Source of the DNA: Thiobacillus sp.
GTDB lineage: Bacteria > Pseudomonadota > Gammaproteobacteria > Burkholderiales > Thiobacillaceae
Assembly: GCA_024710445.1 (NCBI GenBank)
Contig: JANJUT010000134.1
Span: forward strand, 1 to 29,503
DNA: 29,503 bases
Direction: 5' to 3'
Shown here: positions 9,020 to 16,254 of the stretch, one piece after another
Layout of the letters: every line of letters starts with the position of its first letter
Numbering within the stretch: position 1 is the first letter of the stretch
Position numbers and translations under genes: made by a program
The notes under the pieces: generated by a model
Database searches by the model: none
What the model saw: the letters and a program-made list of their open reading frames with translations, nothing else
What the model was told of the DNA's origin: nothing

Positions 9020-10399
9020 TTACTTGTGCACGCCCAGCTTTTCGCGCCAGCCGGGGAAAATCTTGTCGGCGTCGCCCGGGAAGGACTCGAAGGCACGCGC
9101 GAATTCCTTGTGCTCTTTCGCGAATTCGATCGGGTCGGCGCCAGCCTTCCAGCACTCGTAGGACTGACGCAGGGAGATCGCGCCGGCCGCCGGGCTGTCG
9201 ATGTGGCCATAGGAGCCGCCACCGGAGGTGTTGATCACGTTGCCGTGACCGAGGTTCTCGAAGAAACCTGGCAGGCGCAGTGCGTTCATGCCGCCGGAGA
9301 TGATCGGGGTGGTCGGCTTCATGCCGTGCCATTCCTGATGGTAGTAAGGGCCATCAGCCGAATCGCGCTCGATCATGTAGGCGATGTTGCGGTCGTCACG
9401 GCCGCCTTCCATCTTGCCGTAGCCCATGGTGCCGACGTGGATGCCGGAAGCCCCTTGCAGACGCGACATCTTGGCCAGCACGAACGCGGTGTAACCACGC
9501 ACTGCGGAAGGCGAGGTGATGGCGCCGTGGCCGGCACGGTGATAGTGCAGGTACTGTTGCGGGTACTGGCGACGGGCGGTGGTGATCATGCCGGGGCCGC
9601 CGACGTAGCCGTCAACCAGGAACGCAACCTTGTTGGCGTCCGGGCCGAAGGCTTCGAGGATGAAGTCGGCGCGGGCCAGCATTTCGTAATGGTCGTCAGC
9701 GGTGATGTTGGCGGAGAACAGTTTGGCCTGGCCGGTTTCGTCCATGGCGCGCTTCATTGCGTCGTACACCAGCGGGATGACCTTTTTGCTCGGGCAGAAC
9801 ACCTGATTGCCCTGGGGTTCGTCGTTCTTGATGAAGTCGCCGCCCAGCCAGAACTGGTAGGCCGCCTTGGCAAACGGCTCGGGACGCAGGCCCAGCTTGG
9901 GTTTGATGATGGTGCCGGCGATGTAGCCGCCATCGACGCGCGGACGACCGAGGATATCCCACAGGTCGGTGATGTCCTTGGCCGGGCCGTCGAACAGACG
10001 CAGCATGGACCAGGGCACGTAGAAATCCTGCATCTGCAGGTGTTTGACGTCGCCCATGCCCTGGTTGTTGCCGATTGCCAGGGTCAGGAACGACACCAGC
10101 ATGGCACGGCCGTCGGTCATATTGCGGTCGAACAGGTCGTTCGGGTAGGCGACTTTCATCACGCCCTTGGCTTCGTCGATGAAGTACACCAGCGCGTCGA
10201 CACCCTTGGTGAAGTCGTCGGTGGTGGACACTTCAACGTTGGTGCCGGTGGAGGATTCGGCGGCGATGTGTGCGGCCACTTCCAGGTAGCCGTAGCCGGC
10301 GGCGGGCTGCATGTGATAAGCGACGAGGATGTGCTTGTCGCCCTTGATCAGGTCTTCTTCCTTGAGGCTAAGGTCGGCGTAACGTGCGGATTGGTCCAT
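9020..10399 (-). CDS. cbbM: Form II RuBisCO
   Basis: Homodimeric or oligomeric form II ribulose-1,5-bisphosphate carboxylase, 459 residues (R. rubrum type is 466). Catalytic residues have R. rubrum numbering: K166 in [10 protein letters not shown] and carbamylated K191 in [10 protein letters not shown], followed by the phosphate-binding [11 protein letters not shown] and SGGGSYGH segments. The ATG at 10399 has AGGAG 7 nt upstream; an in-frame extension to 10441 lacks such a site. Form II enzymes usually work at high CO2 and low O2, so the cell can switch between this enzyme and the form I enzyme. It heads cbbM-cbbQ2-cbbO2 and is divergent from cbbR2. Confidence 0.99.
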   Translation of the reverse strand: MDQSARYADLSLKEEDLIKGDKHILVAYHMQPAAGYGYLEVAAHIAAESSTGTNVEVSTTDDFTKGVDALVYFIDEAKGVMKVAYPNDLFDRNMTDGRAMLVSFLTLAIGNNQGMGDVKHLQMQDFYVPWSMLRLFDGPAKDITDLWDILGRPRVDGGYIAGTIIKPKLGLRPEPFAKAAYQFWLGGDFIKNDEPQGNQVFCPSKKVIPLVYDAMKRAMDETGQAKLFSANITADDHYEMLARADFILEAFGPDANKVAFLVDGYVGGPGMITTARRQYPQQYLHYHRAGHGAITSPSAVRGYTAFVLAKMSRLQGASGIHVGTMGYGKMEGGRDDRNIAYMIERDSADGPYYHQEWHGMKPTTPIISGGMNALRLPGFFENLGHGNVINTSGGGSYGHIDSPAAGAISLRQSYECWKAGADPIEFAKEHKEFARAFESFPGDADKIFPGWREKLGVHK

Positions 10400-10465
10400 T
10401 GCATGACTCCTGCGGTAGATAAACAAAGCCTCAGGAGCCAATACCCCTTGAAGCGGCAGGGACGG

Positions 10466-10471
10466 ACTATA
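10466..10471 (-). promoter_or_regulatory. Candidate -10 element of cbbM
   Basis: TATAGT on the minus strand lies in the context GTATAGTCCGTCCC. A very similar string, GTATATTCCATCCC, occurs upstream of csoS2. In both places the element lies about 15-40 bp on the operon side of an AT-rich palindrome, as expected for LysR-activated promoters. No good -35 is visible, which also fits activator dependence. Confidence 0.4.
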
Positions 10472-10484
10472 CGCAGGGGTTCAT

Positions 10485-10514
10485 ATAATAAAAATTCAAT
10501 TATTATGATAATAA
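10485..10514. promoter_or_regulatory. Triple half-site palindrome, candidate CbbR2 operator
   Basis: ATAATAA (10485-10491), TTATTAT (10500-10506) and ATAATAA (10508-10514) form two overlapping perfect 7-bp inverted repeats, with loops of 8 nt and 1 nt. They are centred about 40 bp upstream of the predicted cbbM start point, and 24 bp from the cbbR2 ATG. Three alternating half-sites suit a LysR tetramer that shifts between positions. The repeats are visible; CbbR binding is inferred. Confidence 0.6.
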
Positions 10515-10537
10515 CCTTATCGATTACCTTATACATT

Positions 10538-11455
10538 ATGCGTCGCCTGACCCTGCGCCAATTCAAGGTGTTTGAAGCCGTTGCCCGCCAGCTTTCCTTT
10601 TCCCGGGCGGCTACCGAGTTGCATTTGAGCCAGCCGGCGGTCTCCATGCAGGTCAGCAGTCTGGAAAAAATCGTAGGGTTGCCGCTGACCGAACAGGTTG
10701 GAAAGAAAATCTTTCTCACCGATGCCGGCCGCGAGGTGTTTCACGTCAGCCAGGGCATCGCCGCACAGTTGAGCGACCTGCAGACCAATCTGGAGCAACT
10801 GCGCGGCCTGGACCGCGGCCTGCTCAATATTGCCGTCACGTCAACGGTCAATGCCGTCGCCACTGACATCCTGGCCCGCTTCCGGAGCAGGCATCCCAAG
10901 GTGTCGATTCACCTCGACGTGTCCAACCGCGAATTGGTGCTGGGTCAACTGGCCGCCAACCAGATCGATCTGGCCATCATGGGACAGGTGCCCGACGGCC
11001 TGGGCATGGAAGCTACCCGCTTCATGGACAATCCGCTGGTGGTCATCGCACCGCCCGATCATCCACTGGTTCGCAAAAAACGCATTCCCGTCAAAAGCCT
11101 GGCTTCCGAGTCTTTCCTGGTGCGCGAGGCCGGCTCCGGCACCCGCGGCGCAATGGAACGATTTTTTGCGGCACGCGGCCAGGAAATCCGCTCCAGCATG
11201 GAAATGAGCAGCAACGAGGCGATCAAGCAGGCCGTGCAGGCCGGGCTGGGGCTGGGCATTCTTTCGCTGCAGACGCTGGAAATGGAACTGGCGCTCAAAC
11301 GGCTGGCTGTACTCGCCATCGAAGACTTCCCCATCATGCGTCACTGGTACATCGTCCACCGTGACGACAAACGCCTCTCGCCGGCTGCATTGGCATTCAA
11401 GAACTTTCTGCTCAAGACCTCGGCCACCATGCCGGCGTTGGGACCGCAAACCTGA
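10538..11455 (+). CDS. cbbR: CbbR2, LysR-type regulator of the form II operon
   Basis: A 305-residue LysR-family regulator that starts MRRLTLRQF, with the HTH segment LSQPAVSMQV and the effector domain characteristic of CbbR (GSGTRGAMERFF near residue 200). It diverges from cbbM across 138 bp that hold the triple half-site. The frame is open far upstream, but the homologous N-terminus and the regulatory DNA fix the start at 10538. No strong SD precedes this ATG. It probably activates cbbM-cbbQ2-cbbO2. It is convergent with mcdB, 28 nt away. Confidence 0.92.
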   Translation: MRRLTLRQFKVFEAVARQLSFSRAATELHLSQPAVSMQVSSLEKIVGLPLTEQVGKKIFLTDAGREVFHVSQGIAAQLSDLQTNLEQLRGLDRGLLNIAVTSTVNAVATDILARFRSRHPKVSIHLDVSNRELVLGQLAANQIDLAIMGQVPDGLGMEATRFMDNPLVVIAPPDHPLVRKKRIPVKSLASESFLVREAGSGTRGAMERFFAARGQEIRSSMEMSSNEAIKQAVQAGLGLGILSLQTLEMELALKRLAVLAIEDFPIMRHWYIVHRDDKRLSPAALAFKNFLLKTSATMPALGPQT

Positions 11456-11483
11456 ACTTCCCGTGCCGGTCAGGTAATACCGC

Positions 11484-11657
11484 TTAATCCGGCCAGATGC
11501 GGTCCGGATGCAGGGCAGCACTCTGATCGCCGCGAGCAGCCTTCGCCAACGGTTTTACTGCCTTGGCCTGGGCGGGTTCTGACGCCTGAGGTGCCGGTTT
11601 CTGCTGCATCTTCACCTTACGCACCCCTGCAGCCAGCTTGCTGGATACTTTGTTCAT
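11484..11657 (-). CDS. mcdB: McdB-like carboxysome positioning adaptor (57 aa)
   Basis: This tiny gene encodes 57 residues. It begins MNKVSSKLAAGVRKVKMQQK, is basic at the N-terminus, has an Ala/Pro/Lys-rich middle with no predicted fold, and ends HPDRIWPD. Alpha-type McdB proteins are small, disordered, encoded directly after the ParA-type McdA, and have an invariant tryptophan near the C-terminus; all of this is seen here (W55). The ATG overlaps the mcdA stop as ATGA, which implies translational coupling. McdB would link the carboxysome to the McdA gradient on the nucleoid and keep carboxysomes spread through the cell. The stop is TAA. Confidence 0.82.
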   Translation of the reverse strand: MNKVSSKLAAGVRKVKMQQKPAPQASEPAQAKAVKPLAKAARGDQSAALHPDRIWPD

Positions 11658-12292
11658 TTGCTCAATACCTCATTGATAATTGCTTCCACATCCCGCACCG
11701 CATGTGCGCCGCGGCCACCCATCCGGTAAACACTGCCGCCTTCGAGCGCCGCACTGCGAAAGGCGGCGCGGCGCGCCAACCCATTTGCCAGCGCCGGCAC
11801 TTCGAATTCGGCCAGCGCCTGATGCATCGACCGTGACAAGGCATTGCGCTCGTCAAGCTGGTTGAGAACCATGTAGGCCCGCAGCTGCGGATTGCCGACC
11901 CGTGCGCCCTGCACCGCCTGCGTCATGTCGACGCTCGCCCATAAATCCAGCGGCGAAGGCTGGATGGGGATCAACACCCAATCCACCGCGCCCATCACCT
12001 GGCGCAAAACATCCGACTTTAGATGCGGCGGACAATCCACCAGCACGTAGCGGTTCAACTTACCGGCTTGCAGAATGCCTGCGCGCACGCCGCCCGCATC
12101 AAGCCCTTGAACCGGCGGCAGATCATTTTCCTCGCCGCCAACCCGTACCCAGTGGCCCGCCGAACCTTGCGGATCCGCATCCAGCAGCACAGTTGGGCCG
12201 CGACGGTGAAAGCCGGCTGCCAGGTTGACCGACAGCGTGGTCTTTCCCGTCCCGCCTTTCTGGTTCGCCACGGCAATCCGCAAGGCGGTCAT
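11654..12292 (-). CDS. mcdA: McdA, ParA-type ATPase for carboxysome positioning
   Basis: A 212-residue ParA/MinD-family ATPase with deviant Walker A KGGTGKTT (12-19), switch I segment LLDADPQGSA and Walker B-like VLVDCPPH. ParA-type proteins bind DNA non-specifically in the ATP state and are released by a partner, which moves the cargo. Position at the end of a complete alpha-carboxysome operon and overlap with mcdB identify it as McdA rather than a plasmid or chromosome ParA. It follows acRAF by 6 nt. Confidence 0.92.
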   Translation of the reverse strand: MTALRIAVANQKGGTGKTTLSVNLAAGFHRRGPTVLLDADPQGSAGHWVRVGGEENDLPPVQGLDAGGVRAGILQAGKLNRYVLVDCPPHLKSDVLRQVMGAVDWVLIPIQPSPLDLWASVDMTQAVQGARVGNPQLRAYMVLNQLDERNALSRSMHQALAEFEVPALANGLARRAAFRSAALEGGSVYRMGGRGAHAVRDVEAIINEVLSK

Positions 12293-12298
12293 GGCCGC

Positions 12299-12568
12299 CT
12301 AGCCCGCTTCAGGCAACAACGCATCGATCTTTTGCGCCAGCGCCATGGTTTCGGGTCCAAGTTTCTTGCCGTCGGCATCGATGGTGACGCTGACATAAGT
12401 CTTGCCAAAGCTCAGGTTGGGATAATGGTTGGCCTCTTCCGCAACCTTGGCGACGCCATCGAGAAAACGCCGGGTGTCCGCATAGGTCGCAAATTCGAAC
12501 CGGCGGCTCAGCATCGGCGGCAAATCCTGCCGCTGCCAATGTGGAACCGGGTTGCCATCTTCATGCAT
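12299..12568 (-). CDS. acRAF, alpha-carboxysome RuBisCO assembly factor (pterin dehydratase-like)
   Basis: This 89-residue protein has the fold signature of pterin-4a-carbinolamine dehydratase. At the position of the catalytic His-His-Pro of true dehydratases it reads His-Tyr-Pro (48-50), a change typical of the carboxysome-associated chaperone acRAF. acRAF assists assembly of form IA RuBisCO. The ATG at 12568 has AAGGAG 7 nt upstream and overlaps the end of the upstream ferritin-like gene by 8 nt (ATGCATGA). Its retention here is notable because no RuBisCO gene lies in this operon. Confidence 0.85.
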   Translation of the reverse strand: MHEDGNPVPHWQRQDLPPMLSRRFEFATYADTRRFLDGVAKVAEEANHYPNLSFGKTYVSVTIDADGKKLGPETMALAQKIDALLPEAG

Positions 12569-13010
12569 AGCGTCGCTCCTTCGTTTCCAATGCGGCAATC
12601 ATCCTGTCCAGATCGCCCAGATGCTGCAACTCGTCGTGCATGATTTTCGTGAACAAGGCATGGTGACCGGAATCCCGCACCCGCGTGCAATACGCCGCCG
12701 CTTCCTCGTAGAGCCTCACCGCCTCGACTTCCAGTACACGGTCGATCGCCAGCATTTCCTCCATCGAACGGCCGAGACGCACCGGCGGCAGTTGCGTGGC
12801 ATGCGGCGTCACGCCGAGTTTGAGCAATGCTTCCATCAGGCTTTCCACATGCCCGAGTTCCTCGATCACGTCCTGCCGGAAATGGCCGCAGTACTCCGCC
12901 ATGCCCCACAACTCGCACAGCCTGGATTGCGCCATGTACTGCTGGACCGCCGCCATTTCATGTGTCAGCGCCCGGTTGAGATACGCCATCAATCGTGGGT
13001 CCATCGCCAT
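12561..13010 (-). CDS. Bacterioferritin-like di-iron protein of the carboxysome operon
   Basis: This 149-residue four-helix protein of the bacterioferritin family is a known companion of cso operons. All ferroxidase di-iron ligands of E. coli bacterioferritin occur at the same numbers: E18, E51, H54, E94, E127 and H130, with Y25 also present. The haem-ligating Met52 is Leu here, so haem binding by the usual mode is unlikely. It starts 32 nt after the third csoS1 gene and overlaps acRAF. Its role in carboxysome function is not established; iron storage or redox protection are possibilities. Confidence 0.88.
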   Translation of the reverse strand: MAMDPRLMAYLNRALTHEMAAVQQYMAQSRLCELWGMAEYCGHFRQDVIEELGHVESLMEALLKLGVTPHATQLPPVRLGRSMEEMLAIDRVLEVEAVRLYEEAAAYCTRVRDSGHHALFTKIMHDELQHLGDLDRMIAALETKERRYA

Positions 13011-13042
13011 GCCCTTGCCCCCTGAAGACTGCCTGTCGTCGC

Positions 13043-13417
13043 CTAGAGGGCGATGCAGACCACCTCGCCGTCGAGCCCACCACCACCGGACTCGGCTTCG
13101 GTGGGAAGAATGTGCTCCACCTCGCCATGCACGCGAGCGATGATGTGGGCGGCAACCAGACCGTCGCCCACGCGCTCGCAGGCGTCGGCGCCGGCACGCA
13201 CCGCTGCGTTCACCGCGCCGGTCTCGCCGCGAACGAGAACGGTGACGTAGCCGCCGCCGACGAACTGGCGACCGATCAGCCGCACTTCCGCTGCCTTGGT
13301 CATCGCGTCCGCCGCTTCGATCGCAGGAACCAGACCGCGCGTCTCGATCATGCCGAGTGCGATGCCTGTCGTCGCACCCGCCATGACCTCACGTTTGATT
13401 TCAACAGTCGCATCCAT
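13043..13417 (-). CDS. csoS1: CsoS1-type shell hexamer protein, extended paralogue
   Basis: Third of three tandem BMC-H genes, 124 residues. The core (TGIALGMIETRG to the pore loop FVGGGYVTVLVRG and HIIARVHGEVE) is almost the same as in the other two. It differs at the ends, with an N-terminal extension MDATVEIKREV and a C-terminal tail rich in glycine and acidic residues ending VVCIAL. The ATG at 13417 has a GGGGTG ribosome site. The alternative ATG at 13384 would remove the extension but has GAGG only 2 nt away. It lies 12 nt after the second csoS1. The long tail recalls CsoS1B of H. neapolitanus. Confidence 0.93.
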   Translation of the reverse strand: MDATVEIKREVMAGATTGIALGMIETRGLVPAIEAADAMTKAAEVRLIGRQFVGGGYVTVLVRGETGAVNAAVRAGADACERVGDGLVAAHIIARVHGEVEHILPTEAESGGGGLDGEVVCIAL

Positions 13418-13429
13418 GACACACCCCGA

Positions 13430-13729
13430 TCAGGCTGCGGCAGCTGCGGGCAGGATGTTTTCGACTTCGCCATGCACGCGAGCGATGATGTGGGCGGCAA
13501 CCAGGCCGTCGCCCACGCGTTCGCAGGCATCCGCGCCGGCACGTACCGCTGCGGTCACCGCCCCGGTCTCGCCGCGCACCAGAACCGTCACGTAACCGCC
13601 GCCAACAAACTGGCGGCCAATCAGGCGAACTTCCGCTGCCTTGGTCATCGCATCCGCCGCCTCGATGGCGGGAACCAGACCACGTGTCTCGATCATGCCG
13701 AGTGCAATACCTGTCATTCCTGTAGCCAT
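13430..13729 (-). CDS. csoS1: CsoS1-type carboxysome shell hexamer protein
   Basis: A 99-residue BMC-domain protein that forms hexameric tiles of the alpha-carboxysome facets. It begins MATGMTGIALGMIETRG and has the pore segment FVGGGY. AAGGAG precedes the ATG by about 7 nt. It differs from the first csoS1 product at only a few residues (Thr for Asn after GETGAV, Gly for Ser in RVHGEVE, and the C-terminal ILPAAAAA). Such closeness suggests recent duplication or gene conversion. It is preceded by a 40-nt AT-rich gap with no terminator. Confidence 0.96.
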   Translation of the reverse strand: MATGMTGIALGMIETRGLVPAIEAADAMTKAAEVRLIGRQFVGGGYVTVLVRGETGAVTAAVRAGADACERVGDGLVAAHIIARVHGEVENILPAAAAA

Positions 13730-13769
13730 TTTGATCACTCCTTGAAAAATGTAATTACTGTCAAAACAA

Positions 13770-14069
13770 TCAAGCTGCTTCAGCGGTCGGGAGAATGTTC
13801 TCCACTTCGCTGTGCACGCGGGCGATGATGTGGGCGGCAACCAGGCCGTCGCCCACGCGTTCGCAGGCGTCGGCGCCGGCACGTACCGCTGCGTTCACCG
13901 CACCGGTCTCGCCGCGCACCAGAACCGTCACGTAACCGCCGCCAACGAACTGGCGACCAATCAAACGAACTTCCGCTGCCTTGGTCATCGCATCCGCCGC
14001 CTCGATGGCGGGGACCAGACCACGTGTTTCAATCATTCCCAGGGCGATACCCGTCATTGCGCTTGCCAT
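13770..14069 (-). CDS. csoS1: CsoS1-type carboxysome shell hexamer protein
   Basis: First of the three tandem BMC-H shell genes, 99 residues beginning MASAMTGIALGMIETRG and ending ILPTAEAA. The GGGY pore loop and conserved VRAGADACERVGDG segment mark it as a CsoS1A/C-type facet protein that forms hexamers with a small central pore. AGGAGA 6 nt upstream supports the ATG at 14069; the frame is open further upstream but overlaps csoS4B. It follows csoS4B by 11 nt, as in other cso operons. Confidence 0.96.
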   Translation of the reverse strand: MASAMTGIALGMIETRGLVPAIEAADAMTKAAEVRLIGRQFVGGGYVTVLVRGETGAVNAAVRAGADACERVGDGLVAAHIIARVHSEVENILPTAEAA

Positions 14070-14080
14070 GATGCTTCTCC

Positions 14081-14374
14081 TTAAAAAACCGTTAATGAAA
14101 CTTCTTTGCCACATTCGCGGAGGGACGCCTCCGCATTCCACTGATCGATAATTCCGCAAATCGTCAGATCAGTCAGAACCCTGTAATCGCCGGCGGCATA
14201 GCGCGCTGCCGAGCCTCCGGCGGTAAAAACCCATTTCCCTGGCGGCACACCGACCGGATCGACGGCCACCGACAACTTGCCTTTCTCGTCGGCCAGCACG
14301 CGCAGTGAAGTGCTGGCCAAGCCCGCGACACGGCGCGTTGCCACCAGGTCGGACACCACGCGCATGATTTCCAT
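14081..14374 (-). CDS. csoS4B: CsoS4B, carboxysome vertex protein (BMC-P)
   Basis: Pentamer-forming EutN/CcmL-family vertex protein that closes the icosahedral shell. It has 97 residues: the core (MEIMRVVSDLVATRR to LTICGIIDQW) equals the usual length of about 80, and a C-terminal tail of about 16 residues (EASLRECGKEVS and on) is extra. The start lies 1 nt after the csoS4A stop, so the two genes are tightly coupled. CsoS4A is its paralogue. Confidence 0.94.
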   Translation of the reverse strand: MEIMRVVSDLVATRRVAGLASTSLRVLADEKGKLSVAVDPVGVPPGKWVFTAGGSAARYAAGDYRVLTDLTICGIIDQWNAEASLRECGKEVSLTVF

Positions 14375-14375
14375 T

Positions 14376-14627
14376 TCAGCGCTCCTGCCAGTGATCGATG
14401 ATGCCGACGATGGTGAGATCGCTCGGAAAGTCCTTGCTGCCTGCTGCCTCGCGAGCGGCAGAGCTGCCGACGCAGATCACCCAGTCGCCCGGGATGCAGC
14501 CCACCGCATCGACCGCGACACTGGCAGTACCACCGCTCTTTTCCTTCACCACCAGCAGCGGGCGGTGACCCATTTCCCGGACGCGGTTGGTCGACACCAG
14601 CGTCTTTTCCACTTGCATGATCTTCAT
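14376..14627 (-). CDS. csoS4A: CsoS4A, carboxysome vertex protein (BMC-P)
   Basis: An 83-residue EutN/CcmL-family protein with the vertex-protein pattern MKIMQVEKTLVST, then GCIPGDWVICVGSSAAR, and the C-terminal LTIVGIIDHW. It caps the twelve vertices of the shell. GAGGA lies upstream of the ATG. It begins 10 nt after csoSCA. Confidence 0.95.
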   Translation of the reverse strand: MKIMQVEKTLVSTNRVREMGHRPLLVVKEKSGGTASVAVDAVGCIPGDWVICVGSSAAREAAGSKDFPSDLTIVGIIDHWQER

Positions 14628-14637
14628 CGTTTCGTCC

Positions 14638-16227
14638 TCAATGCCCGTGTGTGTTCAGGTCGTTGTCTGCCACTGTTTCCAGCGCGCTGCCCGGCTGCTT
14701 GGACTGCACGGTCATGCCGCACACCAGCAGCCCATCCCGCTTCAAATCCGGATAACGCGCCTCGATCGCGGCCTTGACCCGGCGGCAGCGTGCCACCGTA
14801 CGCTCCCGCGATCCCGGCACCTGGCCGTCGTAGCGATAGTGAATCGCCACCGGGACCGGCAAGCCGCGCGCCACGTTCAGCCGCGTAAAAATCCTGATGC
14901 CCACATCCATGTCCGCCGCGCCTTCTTCCACCGTATGCATGTGGCCGAAATAGGCCAGGTTGCGCAGATGCACTTCCTCGAAGCCGTCGCCAATGCTGAT
15001 GAAGCGCTCGGCATGGCCGATATCGGCATAGCGGCCCTGGTGGTGCGTGCAGACGTAATCGATCTGCGACAGGTTGTTCGCGAGCAGGCGCTCGATCAGC
15101 CGGCGCATGCCGCTCTCCGGCACACTGCGCCCATTCCGGCGCGCGGTCTCTTCAACGATGCTGCCCAGCCGCCACCGTGCCTCGGACTCGGCACACCCGG
15201 CTGTCGCCTGGTGCAGTGCCATGTTGTCGATGCAGCAGTCCAAATCAATGCCGCCCTGCGCATCCGGCACATGCACCCGGATCGCGTCGTTATCGGTATC
15301 CACGCCGATCAGCAGGGTGGCCACCGATGCGCCGCAGCAGAACCCGTTTTCAATCGCGGTGCCGAACGCCTCCAGGCGATCAAGTGCCGCCTGGGCAGCC
15401 TTGCTGTCATCGCTGCCATGGGCCGCGCAGCCTTCGTGATGCGGGTCCGAGCTGCTGAAGTGGTACACCGCAATCTTGAGATAGCGTGTGCCCGATTCCG
15501 GCAGGGTTGGCACGCCTTCGCGGAAGCGGCGCAACTCGGTCTCGGTCCACTGTTTCACGTTCAACTCGACATCGAACAGGGTGCCGGCGTAAGACTTGTG
15601 CCTGCGCACGGCCTGTTGCGGCAACCGCAGGATGTACTGCAGCAGCCCCTTGAGTCGGCCATCGGCACACGCGCTCACGTCCACTTCATGGAATCCGCAA
15701 TCGATGAAGAAACGCATCATCGCCTCCGCCTCACCGTTGCCGTTTTGCTGCGCGCTGGCTTCCCGTGCCAGATCGCAGAACGTATTCAGCACGCTGCTGC
15801 CATACAGCTGGCGCATGTCGAGCGCGGTGATCCAGGCATCTGCCAGCGTGGCCTGATTCAATTCGAACCCCAGACGTTCGCGTGCAATCTGCTGCGCCCG
15901 TGTTTCGAAATCGGCTTCATGCTGCAACGACGAAATCTGCTTCAGCGTCGGCACGATGTCATCGAAACGCGCCTGCACCCGGCGTTCGTAATCCGCCAGC
16001 CGGGCGTTGCACGCCTGGTCGGCCAATGGATGGACGCTGGGTGCGCACAGCGTGCTCACGCATTCGCCGCTGCGATCCGGCTGCATCCCCGGCGCACAGA
16101 AGCTCAACCGCTGCGGCCAGTTCGGCATCACTGCCGTGGTCGCTGCCGGCCGGGCACGCATCGCCATGCCCACCGGTGCGGTGTGGCCGGCGGTACTCAT
16201 GCGTTCCGGGCGGTTGCGGGTATCCAT
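14638..16227 (-). CDS. csoSCA: CsoSCA, carboxysomal carbonic anhydrase (beta-type, zinc)
   Basis: Converts bicarbonate to CO2 inside the carboxysome. The 529-residue protein shows the zinc ligands at the spacing of H. neapolitanus CsoSCA: C187, H256 and C267 (69 and 11 residues apart). The catalytic Asp-Arg dyad is at D189 and R191 in ACADGR. A variable N-terminal region of about 70 residues precedes the helical domain. GGAG lies 5 nt before the ATG. It sits between csoS2 (27 nt) and csoS4A (10 nt). Intact catalytic residues argue that the carboxysome operon is functional. Confidence 0.96.
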   Translation of the reverse strand: MDTRNRPERMSTAGHTAPVGMAMRARPAATTAVMPNWPQRLSFCAPGMQPDRSGECVSTLCAPSVHPLADQACNARLADYERRVQARFDDIVPTLKQISSLQHEADFETRAQQIARERLGFELNQATLADAWITALDMRQLYGSSVLNTFCDLAREASAQQNGNGEAEAMMRFFIDCGFHEVDVSACADGRLKGLLQYILRLPQQAVRRHKSYAGTLFDVELNVKQWTETELRRFREGVPTLPESGTRYLKIAVYHFSSSDPHHEGCAAHGSDDSKAAQAALDRLEAFGTAIENGFCCGASVATLLIGVDTDNDAIRVHVPDAQGGIDLDCCIDNMALHQATAGCAESEARWRLGSIVEETARRNGRSVPESGMRRLIERLLANNLSQIDYVCTHHQGRYADIGHAERFISIGDGFEEVHLRNLAYFGHMHTVEEGAADMDVGIRIFTRLNVARGLPVPVAIHYRYDGQVPGSRERTVARCRRVKAAIEARYPDLKRDGLLVCGMTVQSKQPGSALETVADNDLNTHGH

Positions 16228-16254
16228 CGTCGTTGCTCCGTCGTTTCGTTTAAG

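Noticed and set aside
8888..10537. An 855-codon frame extending cbbR2 upstream through cbbM
   Set aside because: The upstream part is antisense to cbbM; the LysR N-terminus and operator place the start at 10538.
13043..14069. Regular repeats in csoS1 and csoS2 as a CRISPR or satellite array
   Set aside because: The repeats are coding, gene-length or about 55 residues long, and belong to known shell and scaffold proteins; there are no spacers.
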